The notes under the pieces: model-generated
Database searches by the model: none
Told to the model about the DNA's origin: nothing
The model's input: the letters and a program-made list of their open reading frames with translations, nothing else
Made by a program: the position numbers and the translations under genes
Source: Streptomyces sp. NBC_01707
GTDB taxonomy: Bacteria > Actinomycetota > Actinomycetes > Streptomycetales > Streptomycetaceae
DNA: 64,000 nt
NCBI RefSeq assembly: GCF_041438805.1
Contig: NZ_CP109190.1
Coordinates: forward strand, 2,852,001 to 2,916,000
Direction of reading: 5' to 3'
Shown here: one piece after another, positions 45,597 to 53,507 of the stretch
Position numbering within the stretch: the stretch's first letter is position 1
Layout of the letters: the number at the start of each line of letters is the position of its first letter

Positions 45597-47858
45597 TCAC
45601 TCAGCCGGAATCGCAATGTCGAACCAGGTCGTCTTTCCGCGCCCCGCCGGCGAGCTACCCCAATCGCCGGCCAGCGCGTCGACGATCAGCAGGCCGCGCC
45701 CGGATTCCGCTTCCTGGTTGTTCTCCTCGTCCGCGACGATCGCGGTGGGCACGGGTGGATGCGGGTCACTGTCACGGACCTCGACCCGGATCCGGTCCGG
45801 GTACTCCCGCAGCCGTAGCTCCACTTCACTGTCGGCGTGGATCAGGGCGTTGGTGACGACCTCGGACGTCAGAAGTTCCAAGGTGTCCAGCACCGGCAGC
45901 ATGTCCCATCGGTGCAGCAGGTCCCGCAGGAACTCCCGGACCTGTGCGACCCCTTGCAGGTGGTGACGCTGCACGGACATCCGTGCCACCCGCCGGTGCT
46001 CCCGGGACTGCACTCCTTCGTACCGCACCAGCAGCAGGGCCGCGTCGTCGGCGAGAACCTGCCACCCGCGGCGGTCCTGGACGAGACGGTCGGCCAGCAC
46101 CTCGAGGTTGTCGCCGCAGTGATCGGCCAGCACCCGGCCGAGCCTCTCCATCGCCGCATCCGATCCGAGCAGCCGCCCGTCCAGCAGACCGTCGGTGAAG
46201 AGTGCCATCACCGACCCTGCCACCACCTGTACCTCGCTCTGCTCGTACCGGGCCTGTGCGTCGACACCCAACGGCACCCCCACGGGCAGCGATTCGGTGA
46301 CGCCGTTCCCGTCCGCGTCGACGATGAGCGGGCTCGGGTGGCCCGCGGTCGCCGTGGTGGCGGTCCCGCTCGCCAGGTCGAGCCACACGCAGCAGCACGT
46401 GGCATACAGATCCGTGCCCAGCCCGGAGAGCAGCCGATTGCTCCGTTCCAGCACGATGGCCGGATCGTGTCCCTCGGCGGCGTATGCCCTGACGCCGCTG
46501 CGCAGTTGACCCATCACCGCCACCGCCTCCAGGCTGTGGCCCTCCACATCGCCGATGACCAGGCCGATTCCGCCGCCGGGCAGCGAAACGATGTCGTACC
46601 AGTCGCCTCCCACATCCGCGCGATCGGTCGCCGGGAGATAGCGGGCCGTGGCGACCGCCTCGGTCATGTGCGGGAGGCTGCGCGGCAGCAGGCTGCGCTG
46701 CAGGGTCTGGGTGAGCGCGTGCTCGATCTCGTAGGAGCGGGCCCGTTCCAGGGACTGGCCCACCTGCTCCAGCATGATCGTCAGTACGGCGAGCTGCTCG
46801 GGGGCGAACGGAAGCGCGGGCTCCGGGAACTCCAGGACGCAGCAGCCCGTGGCCCGTCCCTTGGACACCAGAGGGAGGTAGGAGCGGGCCTGGACCTCCG
46901 GATCGGGATCGACGTCGGGATAGGCCTGCCGCAGCGCCTCGGCCGTCGGGAAGGACAGGATCTCGATCGCGCGGAGTGTGTCCGTCTCCGGCGTGTGGCG
47001 GGACAGCAGGGTGCCTTCGACCCGCTGGACCGACTCGCGAGAGAACCCTGAGGCCCCGACCACATGCAGCCGCCCCTGCTCGGCGAGACACAGCATCACC
47101 GCCCGGCCGCCGAAGGGCCGGACCACCTGGGTGTCCGCGGCGGCGAGGACGTCCCGGATGTGCACCGCGGCCGTGAGTTCGGCGGCGAGCCTCTGCAACT
47201 GGTAGAGAAACGTGCTGCCGGTCGGCTTGGGCACGACCGGCGCCTCCGGTCGGCGGGGGCCGGCTTCCGCAGCCCCTGCCGTGACCGGGGCGGCGGCCCG
47301 GGCACGCGACACCTCGGCGATGAACAGCGGCACATCCGGCGCCTTCATCCAGGCGCCCTGTTCCGCGAGGTCCGCCAGTTCGATCGCCAGGTCGTCCGCG
47401 ACGGCCTGGAGGAAATCCAGCGAATCGGTGGCCACCGGCCGGGGCGGCACCCAGCGCACACTCAGCGCGCCGAACCGGTACCGGAGGGTCCGCACCGGCG
47501 CGGAGGCGACCATCATCGGGTACGAACTGTGGATGAAGAGGGCCGGAGACCGGCGGGTCAGCTCCTGGAGATCGGTGTTCTCGAACAGCACCAGCTTCCC
47601 GGCCTGGTGCGCCCTCGCCGTGGAAAAGTTGCGGTCGTCCGCCGCCATGCCCGACGGAACAGTGAAGCTCAGGGTGGTGTCGACCATCATCGCTGCTGCG
47701 AGCGCCCGGTCGTCCTCGGTCAGCAGATAGGCCGTGCACGTGCTGCAGTCGAGGCCGCGGTTCAGCCGCCGCAGCGCAGCGGCGATGACGCGGTCGCGGC
47801 ACATCAACTGCGGCCCGGTCGGCCCCTTGGGGTCTGCCGCGGAGGATGGGGAGTCCAT
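45597..47858 (-). CDS. SpoIIE-family protein phosphatase with GAF and HATPase domains
   Basis: 753 residues from ATG 47858. It has an N-terminal sensory region, a second GAF-like domain (around 240-400: IRDVLAAADTQVV, YLPLVSKGRATGCCVLEFPE), then the PP2C SpoIIE phosphatase (VGGDWYDIVSLPGGG, VIGDVEGHSLEAVAVMG, ALFTDGLLDGR), and a C-terminal HATPase (LLTSEVVTNALIHADSE, VRDSDPHPP, GRGLLIVDALAGDWG). Such fusions switch anti-anti-sigma factors by phosphorylation and dephosphorylation. The partner is not nearby. Confidence 0.9.
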   Translation of the reverse strand: MDSPSSAADPKGPTGPQLMCRDRVIAAALRRLNRGLDCSTCTAYLLTEDDRALAAAMMVDTTLSFTVPSGMAADDRNFSTARAHQAGKLVLFENTDLQELTRRSPALFIHSSYPMMVASAPVRTLRYRFGALSVRWVPPRPVATDSLDFLQAVADDLAIELADLAEQGAWMKAPDVPLFIAEVSRARAAAPVTAGAAEAGPRRPEAPVVPKPTGSTFLYQLQRLAAELTAAVHIRDVLAAADTQVVRPFGGRAVMLCLAEQGRLHVVGASGFSRESVQRVEGTLLSRHTPETDTLRAIEILSFPTAEALRQAYPDVDPDPEVQARSYLPLVSKGRATGCCVLEFPEPALPFAPEQLAVLTIMLEQVGQSLERARSYEIEHALTQTLQRSLLPRSLPHMTEAVATARYLPATDRADVGGDWYDIVSLPGGGIGLVIGDVEGHSLEAVAVMGQLRSGVRAYAAEGHDPAIVLERSNRLLSGLGTDLYATCCCVWLDLASGTATTATAGHPSPLIVDADGNGVTESLPVGVPLGVDAQARYEQSEVQVVAGSVMALFTDGLLDGRLLGSDAAMERLGRVLADHCGDNLEVLADRLVQDRRGWQVLADDAALLLVRYEGVQSREHRRVARMSVQRHHLQGVAQVREFLRDLLHRWDMLPVLDTLELLTSEVVTNALIHADSEVELRLREYPDRIRVEVRDSDPHPPVPTAIVADEENNQEAESGRGLLIVDALAGDWGSSPAGRGKTTWFDIAIPAE

Positions 47859-48068
47859 GAGATCCGCCCCGGGGCATCGACGACAGGTGGGGGTGCGGCT
47901 ACCCCGCTGCTCGGCGACATGCGCCGTAGCCATTCCAGTATGGGCGCAAAACTCCAGGTATGCGCCCCACGCGGCGCCATCCGGGTACCCACGACCGGAT
48001 ATACCCCGGCCAGCGGCGTCACGTGCCCGCCGGAATACTGCTGTCCGCACTCGGTCGCGGACGAGCTG

Positions 48069-48111
48069 GGACGCTGCTCCGCCCGTCGCACCGATGGGCG
48101 GAGCAGCGTCC
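48069..48111 (-). terminator. 16-bp perfect hairpin after the VOC gene
   Basis: GGACGCTGCTCCGCCC and its complement pair perfectly, with an 11-nt loop. It starts 25 bp past the stop at 48136 and lies before the phosphatase promoter region 47859-48068. Confidence 0.8.
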
Positions 48112-48135
48112 GGGGGAGATGTACGGCTTCCTTCG

Positions 48136-48914
48136 TCAGGCCGACCGGGGTGCGGGCTTGAGGACGGCGAAGGGGGCGCCGAACGGGTCGGCGAGCCAGG
48201 CGATCCGGCCGACGTCCGGCACGTCCTCCGCGGGCATCAGCACCGATCCGCCGTTCTCCTGGGCCCTGGCGACGATGTCGTCGGCGTCCGCTGCGGCGAA
48301 GTACGGAATCCAGCGCGGCTCCATGCCCTCCTGGGCCCGGGTGAGGCCGCCGAAGCTCGCGTCCTGCTGATCGCCGTCTGCGGTGGAGAGCACGGTGTAC
48401 GTCATTCCGGGGGCTTCCATCTCCTGCTCCGCCAGCCGAACAGCGATCGGTAGAAGGTCAGTGCGGCGGAGGTGTCACCGACGTGCAGCTCGACCCAGAT
48501 CAGCGTGTCGGGCTCCGAGGTCTTCTCCAGGCCCTTGACACCGGCGGGCTGCCACACCGAGAAGTCGGCGCCGCCCGGGTCGGTGAGACAGGACATCCGT
48601 CCGGCGTCCATGACGTCGAACGGCTCGACGCGTACGGTCCCGCCGCCCTGTTCCACGGCTTTCGCCGTCGCGTCGGCGTCGGGGGTCTGGAAGTACACCG
48701 TCCAGGCCGGACTCGCGCCCTCCTCCGTGAGCGGGCCGACAGCGGCGACGGTCCTGCCGTCCTTCCGGAAGAAGCCGTAGCCGCCCGCCTCGGGTCCTGC
48801 CGAATCAAAACGCCAGCCGAACACGGCGGCGTAGAAATCCGCGGCGGCCGCGGTGTCGGTACTGCCGAGGTCCAGCCAGCTGGGTGCGCCGGTCACGAAA
48901 CGGGTGCTGAGCAC
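48136..48914 (-). pseudogene. two-domain VOC (glyoxalase-like) protein, frameshifted
   Basis: GTG 48914 follows AAGGAGG. The first frame encodes one VOC domain and the start of the second (VLSTRFVTGAPSWLDLGSTD, ..., LIWVELHVGDTSAALTFYRS), then ends at 48402 with WRSRRWKPPE. Another frame, open from 48420 to 48136, takes over with EAPGMTYTVLSTADGDQQDA and WIPYFAAADADDIVARAQ, the rest of the second domain. Together they match a normal VOC protein of about 260 residues. A single indel near 48405-48420 breaks it. It may be real decay or a sequencing error in the GGAGCAGGAG stretch. Confidence 0.72.
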
Positions 48915-49303
48915 GGGCGTGTCCTCCTTCGACGGATCGACGCGTGACCGGTCCCGTGGGACCGCGCTCACGCTGCCGTGTCGACCGGACCGAGTCCCGC
49001 ACGGGTCGCCCCGGAGATGGTCATGGCCATCTGACACCCGAAGTGCGCGGGACACCGGAATGACGCTCCGCAATCCTCCGGATCCCGACGTTCCTCCGAA
49101 CGATCGCGATCCGGCGTGAACGACGCGCGGACCGCAACGACCCCCAAGTGATCTTCTTCGTAAAACCGGACACACCCTCCGTACAACCCTTGTGCCCCAT
49201 GCGCTGTCATACACGGCACCGGACCAGGAACGGGCCCTGTCCGGTCACCCCCGCGCCCCCCGAGCAAGCCCGGCCCTTCGTGAACCGGACCAAGGAGCCG
49301 CTC
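48915..49303. promoter_or_regulatory. 389-bp divergent promoter region
   Basis: It separates the frameshifted VOC gene and the FG-GAP gene. The stretch around 49140-49190 is AT-richer and is the likely promoter of the FG-GAP gene. An open reading frame starting at 49148 adds 52 codons to the front of that gene, but it has no signal-peptide character and the ribosome site supports the start at 49304. No gene seen. Confidence 0.4.
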
Positions 49304-50854
49304 ATGCGCAAGTACCGCTCGGCCGCCGTCGCGGCGGCATCGTTTCTCCTCGTCACGGGCGCGGCCATCGCCTCGGCCCCGTCCGCCTACGCCGGTACCC
49401 CCGGTGGCACGCACGCCAACGACCGCAACACCGACTTCAACGGCGACGGCTACGACGACGTGCTCGTGGGTTCTCCCGGTGCGGCGGTCGGCGGGCACAA
49501 GGGCGCAGGCATGGTCACCGTGCAGTACGGCGGGCCCAAGGGCATGGGCACGACCAACGTCAGGGCCTTCAGCCAGAACTCCTCCGGGGTGGCCGGAGCC
49601 GCCGAGGCCGCCGACAGCTTCGGCAAGGCCGTGACCACCGGCGACCTCGACGGCGACGGGTACGACGACGCGGTCGTCGGTATCCCCGGCGAGGACATCG
49701 GCGCCGTCTCCGACGCGGGCGGCGTGGTGGTCCTGTGGGGCACACCCAAGGGCCTCACCGGCTCGGTGAGCAACTGGCTGGAGGCCGACGATCTCACCAA
49801 GGGCGGCAAATTCGGCGCCTCGCTGGCCGCGGCCCGCTTCTCGGACACCACACCCGGCGACCTGCTGGCGGTCATGGACTCGGTCGGACTGACCACCTAC
49901 CAGTTCGAGCCGGCCACCGAACCCGTCGCGAAGAGCGCCGTCCCGCAGTCGCGGCAGCCGCACCAGAAGGCGCGTACGACGCTCGCCTCGCCGCCGAAGA
50001 AGGCGCTCGCCCGGTCCGACGCCGACGAACCGCAGGGCATCCAGCCCAAGTCGATGACCACCGGCGACTACGACAACAACGGCTACGCCGACCTGATCGT
50101 CTCCGGCACCAGCGTGGGCGACGAACCCGGCCACGGCTGGTCGTACATCCTCCCCGGCACCGCCTCCGGCGACGAGCCGCTGCCGGTCACCGCGGTACGC
50201 GGCGGCCCCGTCGTCGCCTCCGGCGACATCAACGGCGACGGCTACGACGACCTGGTCACCGGTGAGCCGCACAGCCCGGACGACGGCGGCGAGAGCATGA
50301 CCGGCGGCATGGTCGGCGTCTACTACGGCAGCGAGGCCGGACTCGCGGGCCAGGAGGGCCCTGGCACCCCGCCGGTCTGGTGGACCCAGGACTCACCGGG
50401 CGTGCCGGGCACGAACGAGCGGGGAGACGGCTTCGGCACCGACCTCTCCGTCGGCGACACCAACAAGGACGGATTCGCGGACCTGGCGGTCGGGGTCTCC
50501 GGCGAGGACATCGGCACCGTCCCGGACGCCGGCGCCTTCGTCGTCCTGCGCGGTTCGGCACGGGGTCTGACGGCCACCGGCGCGCTGTCGGCGAACCAGG
50601 GGACCGCCAACGTCCCGGGTGCCGTCGAGAAGGGTGACAAGTTCGGCGGCCAGGTCTCCTTCACCGACCCCAACGACGACGGCCGGTTCGGCCTGCTCGT
50701 CTCGGCGCCGAGCGAGAACACGAATGACGGGTTCGTCTGGGTCTTCTCCGCGGGCACCGGCGGCATCACCACCTCCGGTTCCTGGAGCTACGGCGCGGGC
50801 GACTTCGGCGGACCGACGACGGACGCGCTGTACGGGGCGGCGATCGACGACTGA
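49304..50854 (+). CDS. secreted FG-GAP repeat (integrin-alpha-like) protein
   Basis: 516 residues from ATG 49304, with AAGGAGCC before it. Signal peptide SAAVAAASFLLVTGAAIASA ending near SAYAGTP. Six to seven beta-propeller repeats follow, each with a calcium-binding loop: DFNGDGYDDVLVGSPGA, DLDGDGYDDAVVGIPGEDIG, DYDNNGYADLIVSG, DINGDGYDDLVTGEP, DTNKDGFADLAVGVSGEDIG and DPNDDGRFGLLVSAP. It is predicted to be an extracellular propeller, perhaps for adhesion. No catalytic domain is visible. Confidence 0.92.
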   Translation: MRKYRSAAVAAASFLLVTGAAIASAPSAYAGTPGGTHANDRNTDFNGDGYDDVLVGSPGAAVGGHKGAGMVTVQYGGPKGMGTTNVRAFSQNSSGVAGAAEAADSFGKAVTTGDLDGDGYDDAVVGIPGEDIGAVSDAGGVVVLWGTPKGLTGSVSNWLEADDLTKGGKFGASLAAARFSDTTPGDLLAVMDSVGLTTYQFEPATEPVAKSAVPQSRQPHQKARTTLASPPKKALARSDADEPQGIQPKSMTTGDYDNNGYADLIVSGTSVGDEPGHGWSYILPGTASGDEPLPVTAVRGGPVVASGDINGDGYDDLVTGEPHSPDDGGESMTGGMVGVYYGSEAGLAGQEGPGTPPVWWTQDSPGVPGTNERGDGFGTDLSVGDTNKDGFADLAVGVSGEDIGTVPDAGAFVVLRGSARGLTATGALSANQGTANVPGAVEKGDKFGGQVSFTDPNDDGRFGLLVSAPSENTNDGFVWVFSAGTGGITTSGSWSYGAGDFGGPTTDALYGAAIDD

Positions 50855-50887
50855 CGTCCGTACCGGACACCTGTCCGCCCAGCGTCA

Positions 50888-50921
50888 CCGGTGCCCTGGA
50901 CACCGCTCTCCAGGGCACCGG
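50888..50921 (+). terminator. 13-bp perfect hairpin after the FG-GAP gene
   Basis: CCGGTGCCCTGGA and TCCAGGGCACCGG, with an 8-nt loop, 34 bp after the stop codon. Confidence 0.82.
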
Positions 50922-51002
50922 GTGGTCTCGACGGACTCCTGCTTGCGGCCCCGCACCCCTGCGCTGCGCAACCAGCGGTCGGGGGCCGACGGACGGACTC
51001 CA

Positions 51003-51038
51003 CTACACATGAATATATGAGCATCCATTCATGTGTAG
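51003..51038 (+). promoter_or_regulatory. 12-bp perfect inverted repeat, candidate NmtR-type operator
   Basis: CTACACATGAAT (51003-51014), a 12-bp spacer (ATATGAGCATCC) and ATTCATGTGTAG (51027-51038). The stretch is strikingly AT-rich for this genome and ends 20 bp before the start of the ArsR/NmtR-like gene, so autoregulation is likely. ArsR/SmtB proteins bind similar AT-rich inverted repeats. Confidence 0.7.
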
Positions 51039-51058
51039 ACCTCCGTAGGATGGTGACC

Positions 51059-51481
51059 ATGGGCCACGGAGCGAACACCCCCGACAGCAGTGCCGCAGCG
51101 CCGCACACCCGCCTGACCCCGCAGAACGCACCGCAGGTCGCCGCCATGCTCCAGGCCCTGTCCACGCCCTCCCGACTGCTGATCCTGGCCCGGCTGCGCG
51201 AAGGCCCGTGCGCGGCGACCGAGCTGGCGACCGCTGTCGGCATGGAGCAGTCCGCCTGCTCGCACCAGCTTCGCCTGCTGCGCAATCTCGGCCTGGTCAC
51301 CGGCACCCGCCAGGGCCGCTCCGTGGTCTACACACTCCACGACAACCACGTCGCCGCACTTCTCGACCAGGCCCTCCACCACGTGGAACACCTCCGCCTC
51401 GGCCTCGTCGATGCCCCAACCGAGTTGTCCACCAGCCACTTTGACGAAGCATCGGAAACGACTCGCTTGGGCAGCCCTTGA
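51059..51481 (+). CDS. NmtR-type ArsR/SmtB-family nickel/cobalt sensor
   Basis: 140 residues from ATG 51059. The N-terminus reads MGHG, as in Mycobacterium tuberculosis NmtR, whose Gly2 amine and His3 bind the metal; this also supports the start. The helix-turn-helix reads LATAVGMEQSACSHQLRLLRNLGLV. The alpha5 metal site is conserved with the same spacing as in NmtR: Asp95, His97 (LHDNH), His108 and His111 (LHHVEH). It should sense Ni(II) or Co(II) and release the operator at 51003-51038 when metal binds. No transporter gene lies next to it, unlike NmtA with NmtR. After the shared core, about 24 residues (ending LGSP) differ. Confidence 0.88.
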   Translation: MGHGANTPDSSAAAPHTRLTPQNAPQVAAMLQALSTPSRLLILARLREGPCAATELATAVGMEQSACSHQLRLLRNLGLVTGTRQGRSVVYTLHDNHVAALLDQALHHVEHLRLGLVDAPTELSTSHFDEASETTRLGSP

Positions 51482-51540
51482 CGCAAGGTTGACCGCTTGC
51501 GTGGGGATCCGAGGGACCTCGGGCCACTACGGTCCCTCCC

Positions 51541-52212
51541 ATGTCTCTGAGACCTCCTCCCCTCCCGGTCCTCCCGTACCGCAAGCCGACGCGCGGCCGG
51601 GACTACTGGGTACTGGACGACGTGTTGCCGGATCCGGACGCCACCCGGGAGCGCTGCCTGGCCAGGGACGACTGGACGGAGGGCTACCCGCACAAGCCCG
51701 AGAGCTGGCCGGGACTGCGCGCCATGCCGGGGCTCGAGCCGGGAGAGCTGGCGCATGTGGAGCGGCTGGTGAGAAAGGCGACCGGCGCCCGGGAACTCCG
51801 GGCCGAACGCCCTTCGGGCGGCGGCACGTTCAACCACAACTGTGTCCAGGTCGTCGGCGAGGGCGAATGTGAGCCGCGCCCCCACACGGACTCGCGGACA
51901 CTCTGCCGCTACGCCGCGGTGCTCTATCTCAACCCCGGCGTACCCAAGGACTGCGGAACCAGCTTCTACCGCCAGAGCCTGCCCGGTGGGGTGCTGGGCG
52001 GCAACCAGGTGACCGCACCGCACAACAACCTCGTCGACGCGCTGGGCACCCGTTTCGTGTCGCCGGACTCCTTCGTCGAGGACGTACGGGTCCCGCACCG
52101 CGCCAACCGACTGCTGCTCTACTCCGCCAATATGATCCACAGCGCCACCGGTTACTCGGGTCACACGCTGGAGGAGAAACGGATGACGGCCGTCTTCTTC
52201 TGGAAGGCCTGA
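51541..52212 (+). CDS. DUF6445-like protein with an Fe/2-oxoglutarate-type facial triad pattern
   Basis: 223 residues. I recognise the DUF6445 pattern (YWVLDDVLPDPDATRERCL; HNCVQVVGEGECEPRPHTD). The residues His115, Asp117, His200 and Arg214 lie in the order and spacing typical of the HxD...H...R iron and 2-oxoglutarate site (RPHTDS; YSANMIHSATG; LEEKRMTAVF). This makes an oxygenase a reasonable guess, but the family's reaction is unknown. It lies 60 bp after the metal sensor, perhaps in the same transcript, and 48 bp before the RraA-like gene. Confidence 0.72.
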   Translation: MSLRPPPLPVLPYRKPTRGRDYWVLDDVLPDPDATRERCLARDDWTEGYPHKPESWPGLRAMPGLEPGELAHVERLVRKATGARELRAERPSGGGTFNHNCVQVVGEGECEPRPHTDSRTLCRYAAVLYLNPGVPKDCGTSFYRQSLPGGVLGGNQVTAPHNNLVDALGTRFVSPDSFVEDVRVPHRANRLLLYSANMIHSATGYSGHTLEEKRMTAVFFWKA

Positions 52213-52260
52213 CCCGACAGCCCACGGTGGGACGAGCACCGGAACGAACGAAGGAAGAAC

Positions 52261-52881
52261 ATGAGCGACGTCACCGAGTTCGAGGACATCTCGCCGACCA
52301 CCCTCGCCGACGTCCTGGGACGCGAGCAGGTCATGGACATCGGCATTCGCCCTCTGTGGCCCTCGATGCCGCGCATCGCCGGCCCGGCGTTCACCGTGCG
52401 GTGCCCTCCGGGGGACAACCTCATGCTTCACGCGGCCATCCATCGCGCGGAGCCGGGCTCGGTCATCGTCGTCGAAGCGGGTGACGTGGACTACGCACTC
52501 GCCGGAGGAAATGTCTGCGCCGTCGCCCAGCGCCGAGGGGTCGCCGGATTCGTGCTCGACGGGGTGATCCGTGACCTCGCCGAGGTGCGCGAGATGGGCT
52601 TTCCCGTCTTCGCCAAGGGGGTCATCCCCATCCCGGGAACGAAGTCGGCCGTCGTGCCCCTGGGTGGCCAGGTGCGGTGCGGCGGCGTGAACGTGCATGC
52701 CGGGGACATCGTGGTGGCCGACGAGGAGGGCATCGTGGTCACTCCCCGCGCCCACCGGGAGCAGGTACTCCGCGACGCCCGGGCGAAGTTGGCCAAGGAG
52801 GCCGGCGAATCCCTCGACGCGTGGGAAGAAGCGCATCGCGCCCGCATCGACAAGATCCTTGGCGAGAACGGCGCCGCGTAG
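52261..52881 (+). CDS. RraA-family protein (HMG/CHA aldolase or oxaloacetate decarboxylase-like)
   Basis: 206 residues with GGAAGAAC before the ATG. The RraA/MenG fold is clear: ISPTTLADVLGREQVMDIGI, AGPAFTVRCPPGDNLMLHAA, GSVIVVEAGDVDYALAGGN, VAGFVLDGVIRDLAEVREMG and VNVHAGDIVVADEEGIVVTP. The D and R of VLDGVIRD correspond to the metal and substrate site of the class II aldolase members (4-hydroxy-4-methyl-2-oxoglutarate aldolase). It could therefore be an aldolase or decarboxylase rather than the E. coli RNase E regulator. Context does not decide. Confidence 0.85.
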   Translation: MSDVTEFEDISPTTLADVLGREQVMDIGIRPLWPSMPRIAGPAFTVRCPPGDNLMLHAAIHRAEPGSVIVVEAGDVDYALAGGNVCAVAQRRGVAGFVLDGVIRDLAEVREMGFPVFAKGVIPIPGTKSAVVPLGGQVRCGGVNVHAGDIVVADEEGIVVTPRAHREQVLRDARAKLAKEAGESLDAWEEAHRARIDKILGENGAA

Positions 52882-53438
52882 CAGCCCACCCGCTCCGGAG
52901 AGGTCTTCAGCCTGACCCGGCTGACGCTTCCTGCCGGTGCTCCGGCTCACCAGCGCGCAGTACCGGCCATTTCGCCGACCGGTCGTCAACGCGCGCGGAT
53001 CGGGCCGGAGTTGCTGTGACCCTTTGTGCGGCGAAGTGGCGCAGCCGACCTCGCCCCGGGCTCGGCCTGCCGGTTCAGGCCTTCAACGCGACGAGGTGCC
53101 ATAGCCGTTGCCGTGCGCCCGCCAGGAATTGCGGGACAGCCCTTGCCGCAGCAACGCCGCTCCCTCTTGGCCGTCCGCCCGCATTTGTTGAGTGGGTGTC
53201 GAAATCCGTCACGCCCGGACCGGGACGACCGCCCTGCACGAGGAACACACCGGCCCGGCGACACCCGGTCGCCACAAAACATTCAGAAACGGAACCATGT
53301 AAATTTTACGGAATCGTGGAACTGAGACGAAGGTCACACGTGAAATCGGACGAGCCGTCTCTATTTTCCGACGGTACGCATGCCAGTCTGGACCGGTGTT
53401 GACCTGCCATTCGACCGCCGTCACGGAGGGAGAATTCC
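52882..53438. promoter_or_regulatory. 557-bp upstream region of the biosynthetic regulator
   Basis: No gene seen. The stretch 53280-53400 is markedly AT-rich for this genome (for example AACATTCAG, TGTAAATTTTACGG and CTCTATTTTCCGAC) and is the likely promoter for the leader ORF and the LAL regulator. Confidence 0.5.
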
Positions 53439-53501
53439 ATGACCTGCCACCCGGCGTTACCCGACCTGACGTCCAGGCCTTCACTTGAACTGAAAGTCTA
53501 A
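53439..53501 (+). CDS. 20-codon leader ORF with a TTA codon upstream of the LAL regulator
   Basis: ATG 53439 follows a strong GGAGGGAG site with 6-nt spacing and runs 20 codons to TAA at 53499-53501, starting MTCHPALPDL. Codon 7 is TTA, the rare leucine codon decoded by bldA tRNA in Streptomyces. The stop ends 6 bp before the ATG of the LAL gene, which itself has no clear ribosome site (CTAAGACACC precedes it), so translational coupling is expected. I cannot tell whether the peptide has a function of its own. Confidence 0.55.
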   Translation: MTCHPALPDLTSRPSLELKV

Positions 53502-53507
53502 GACACC

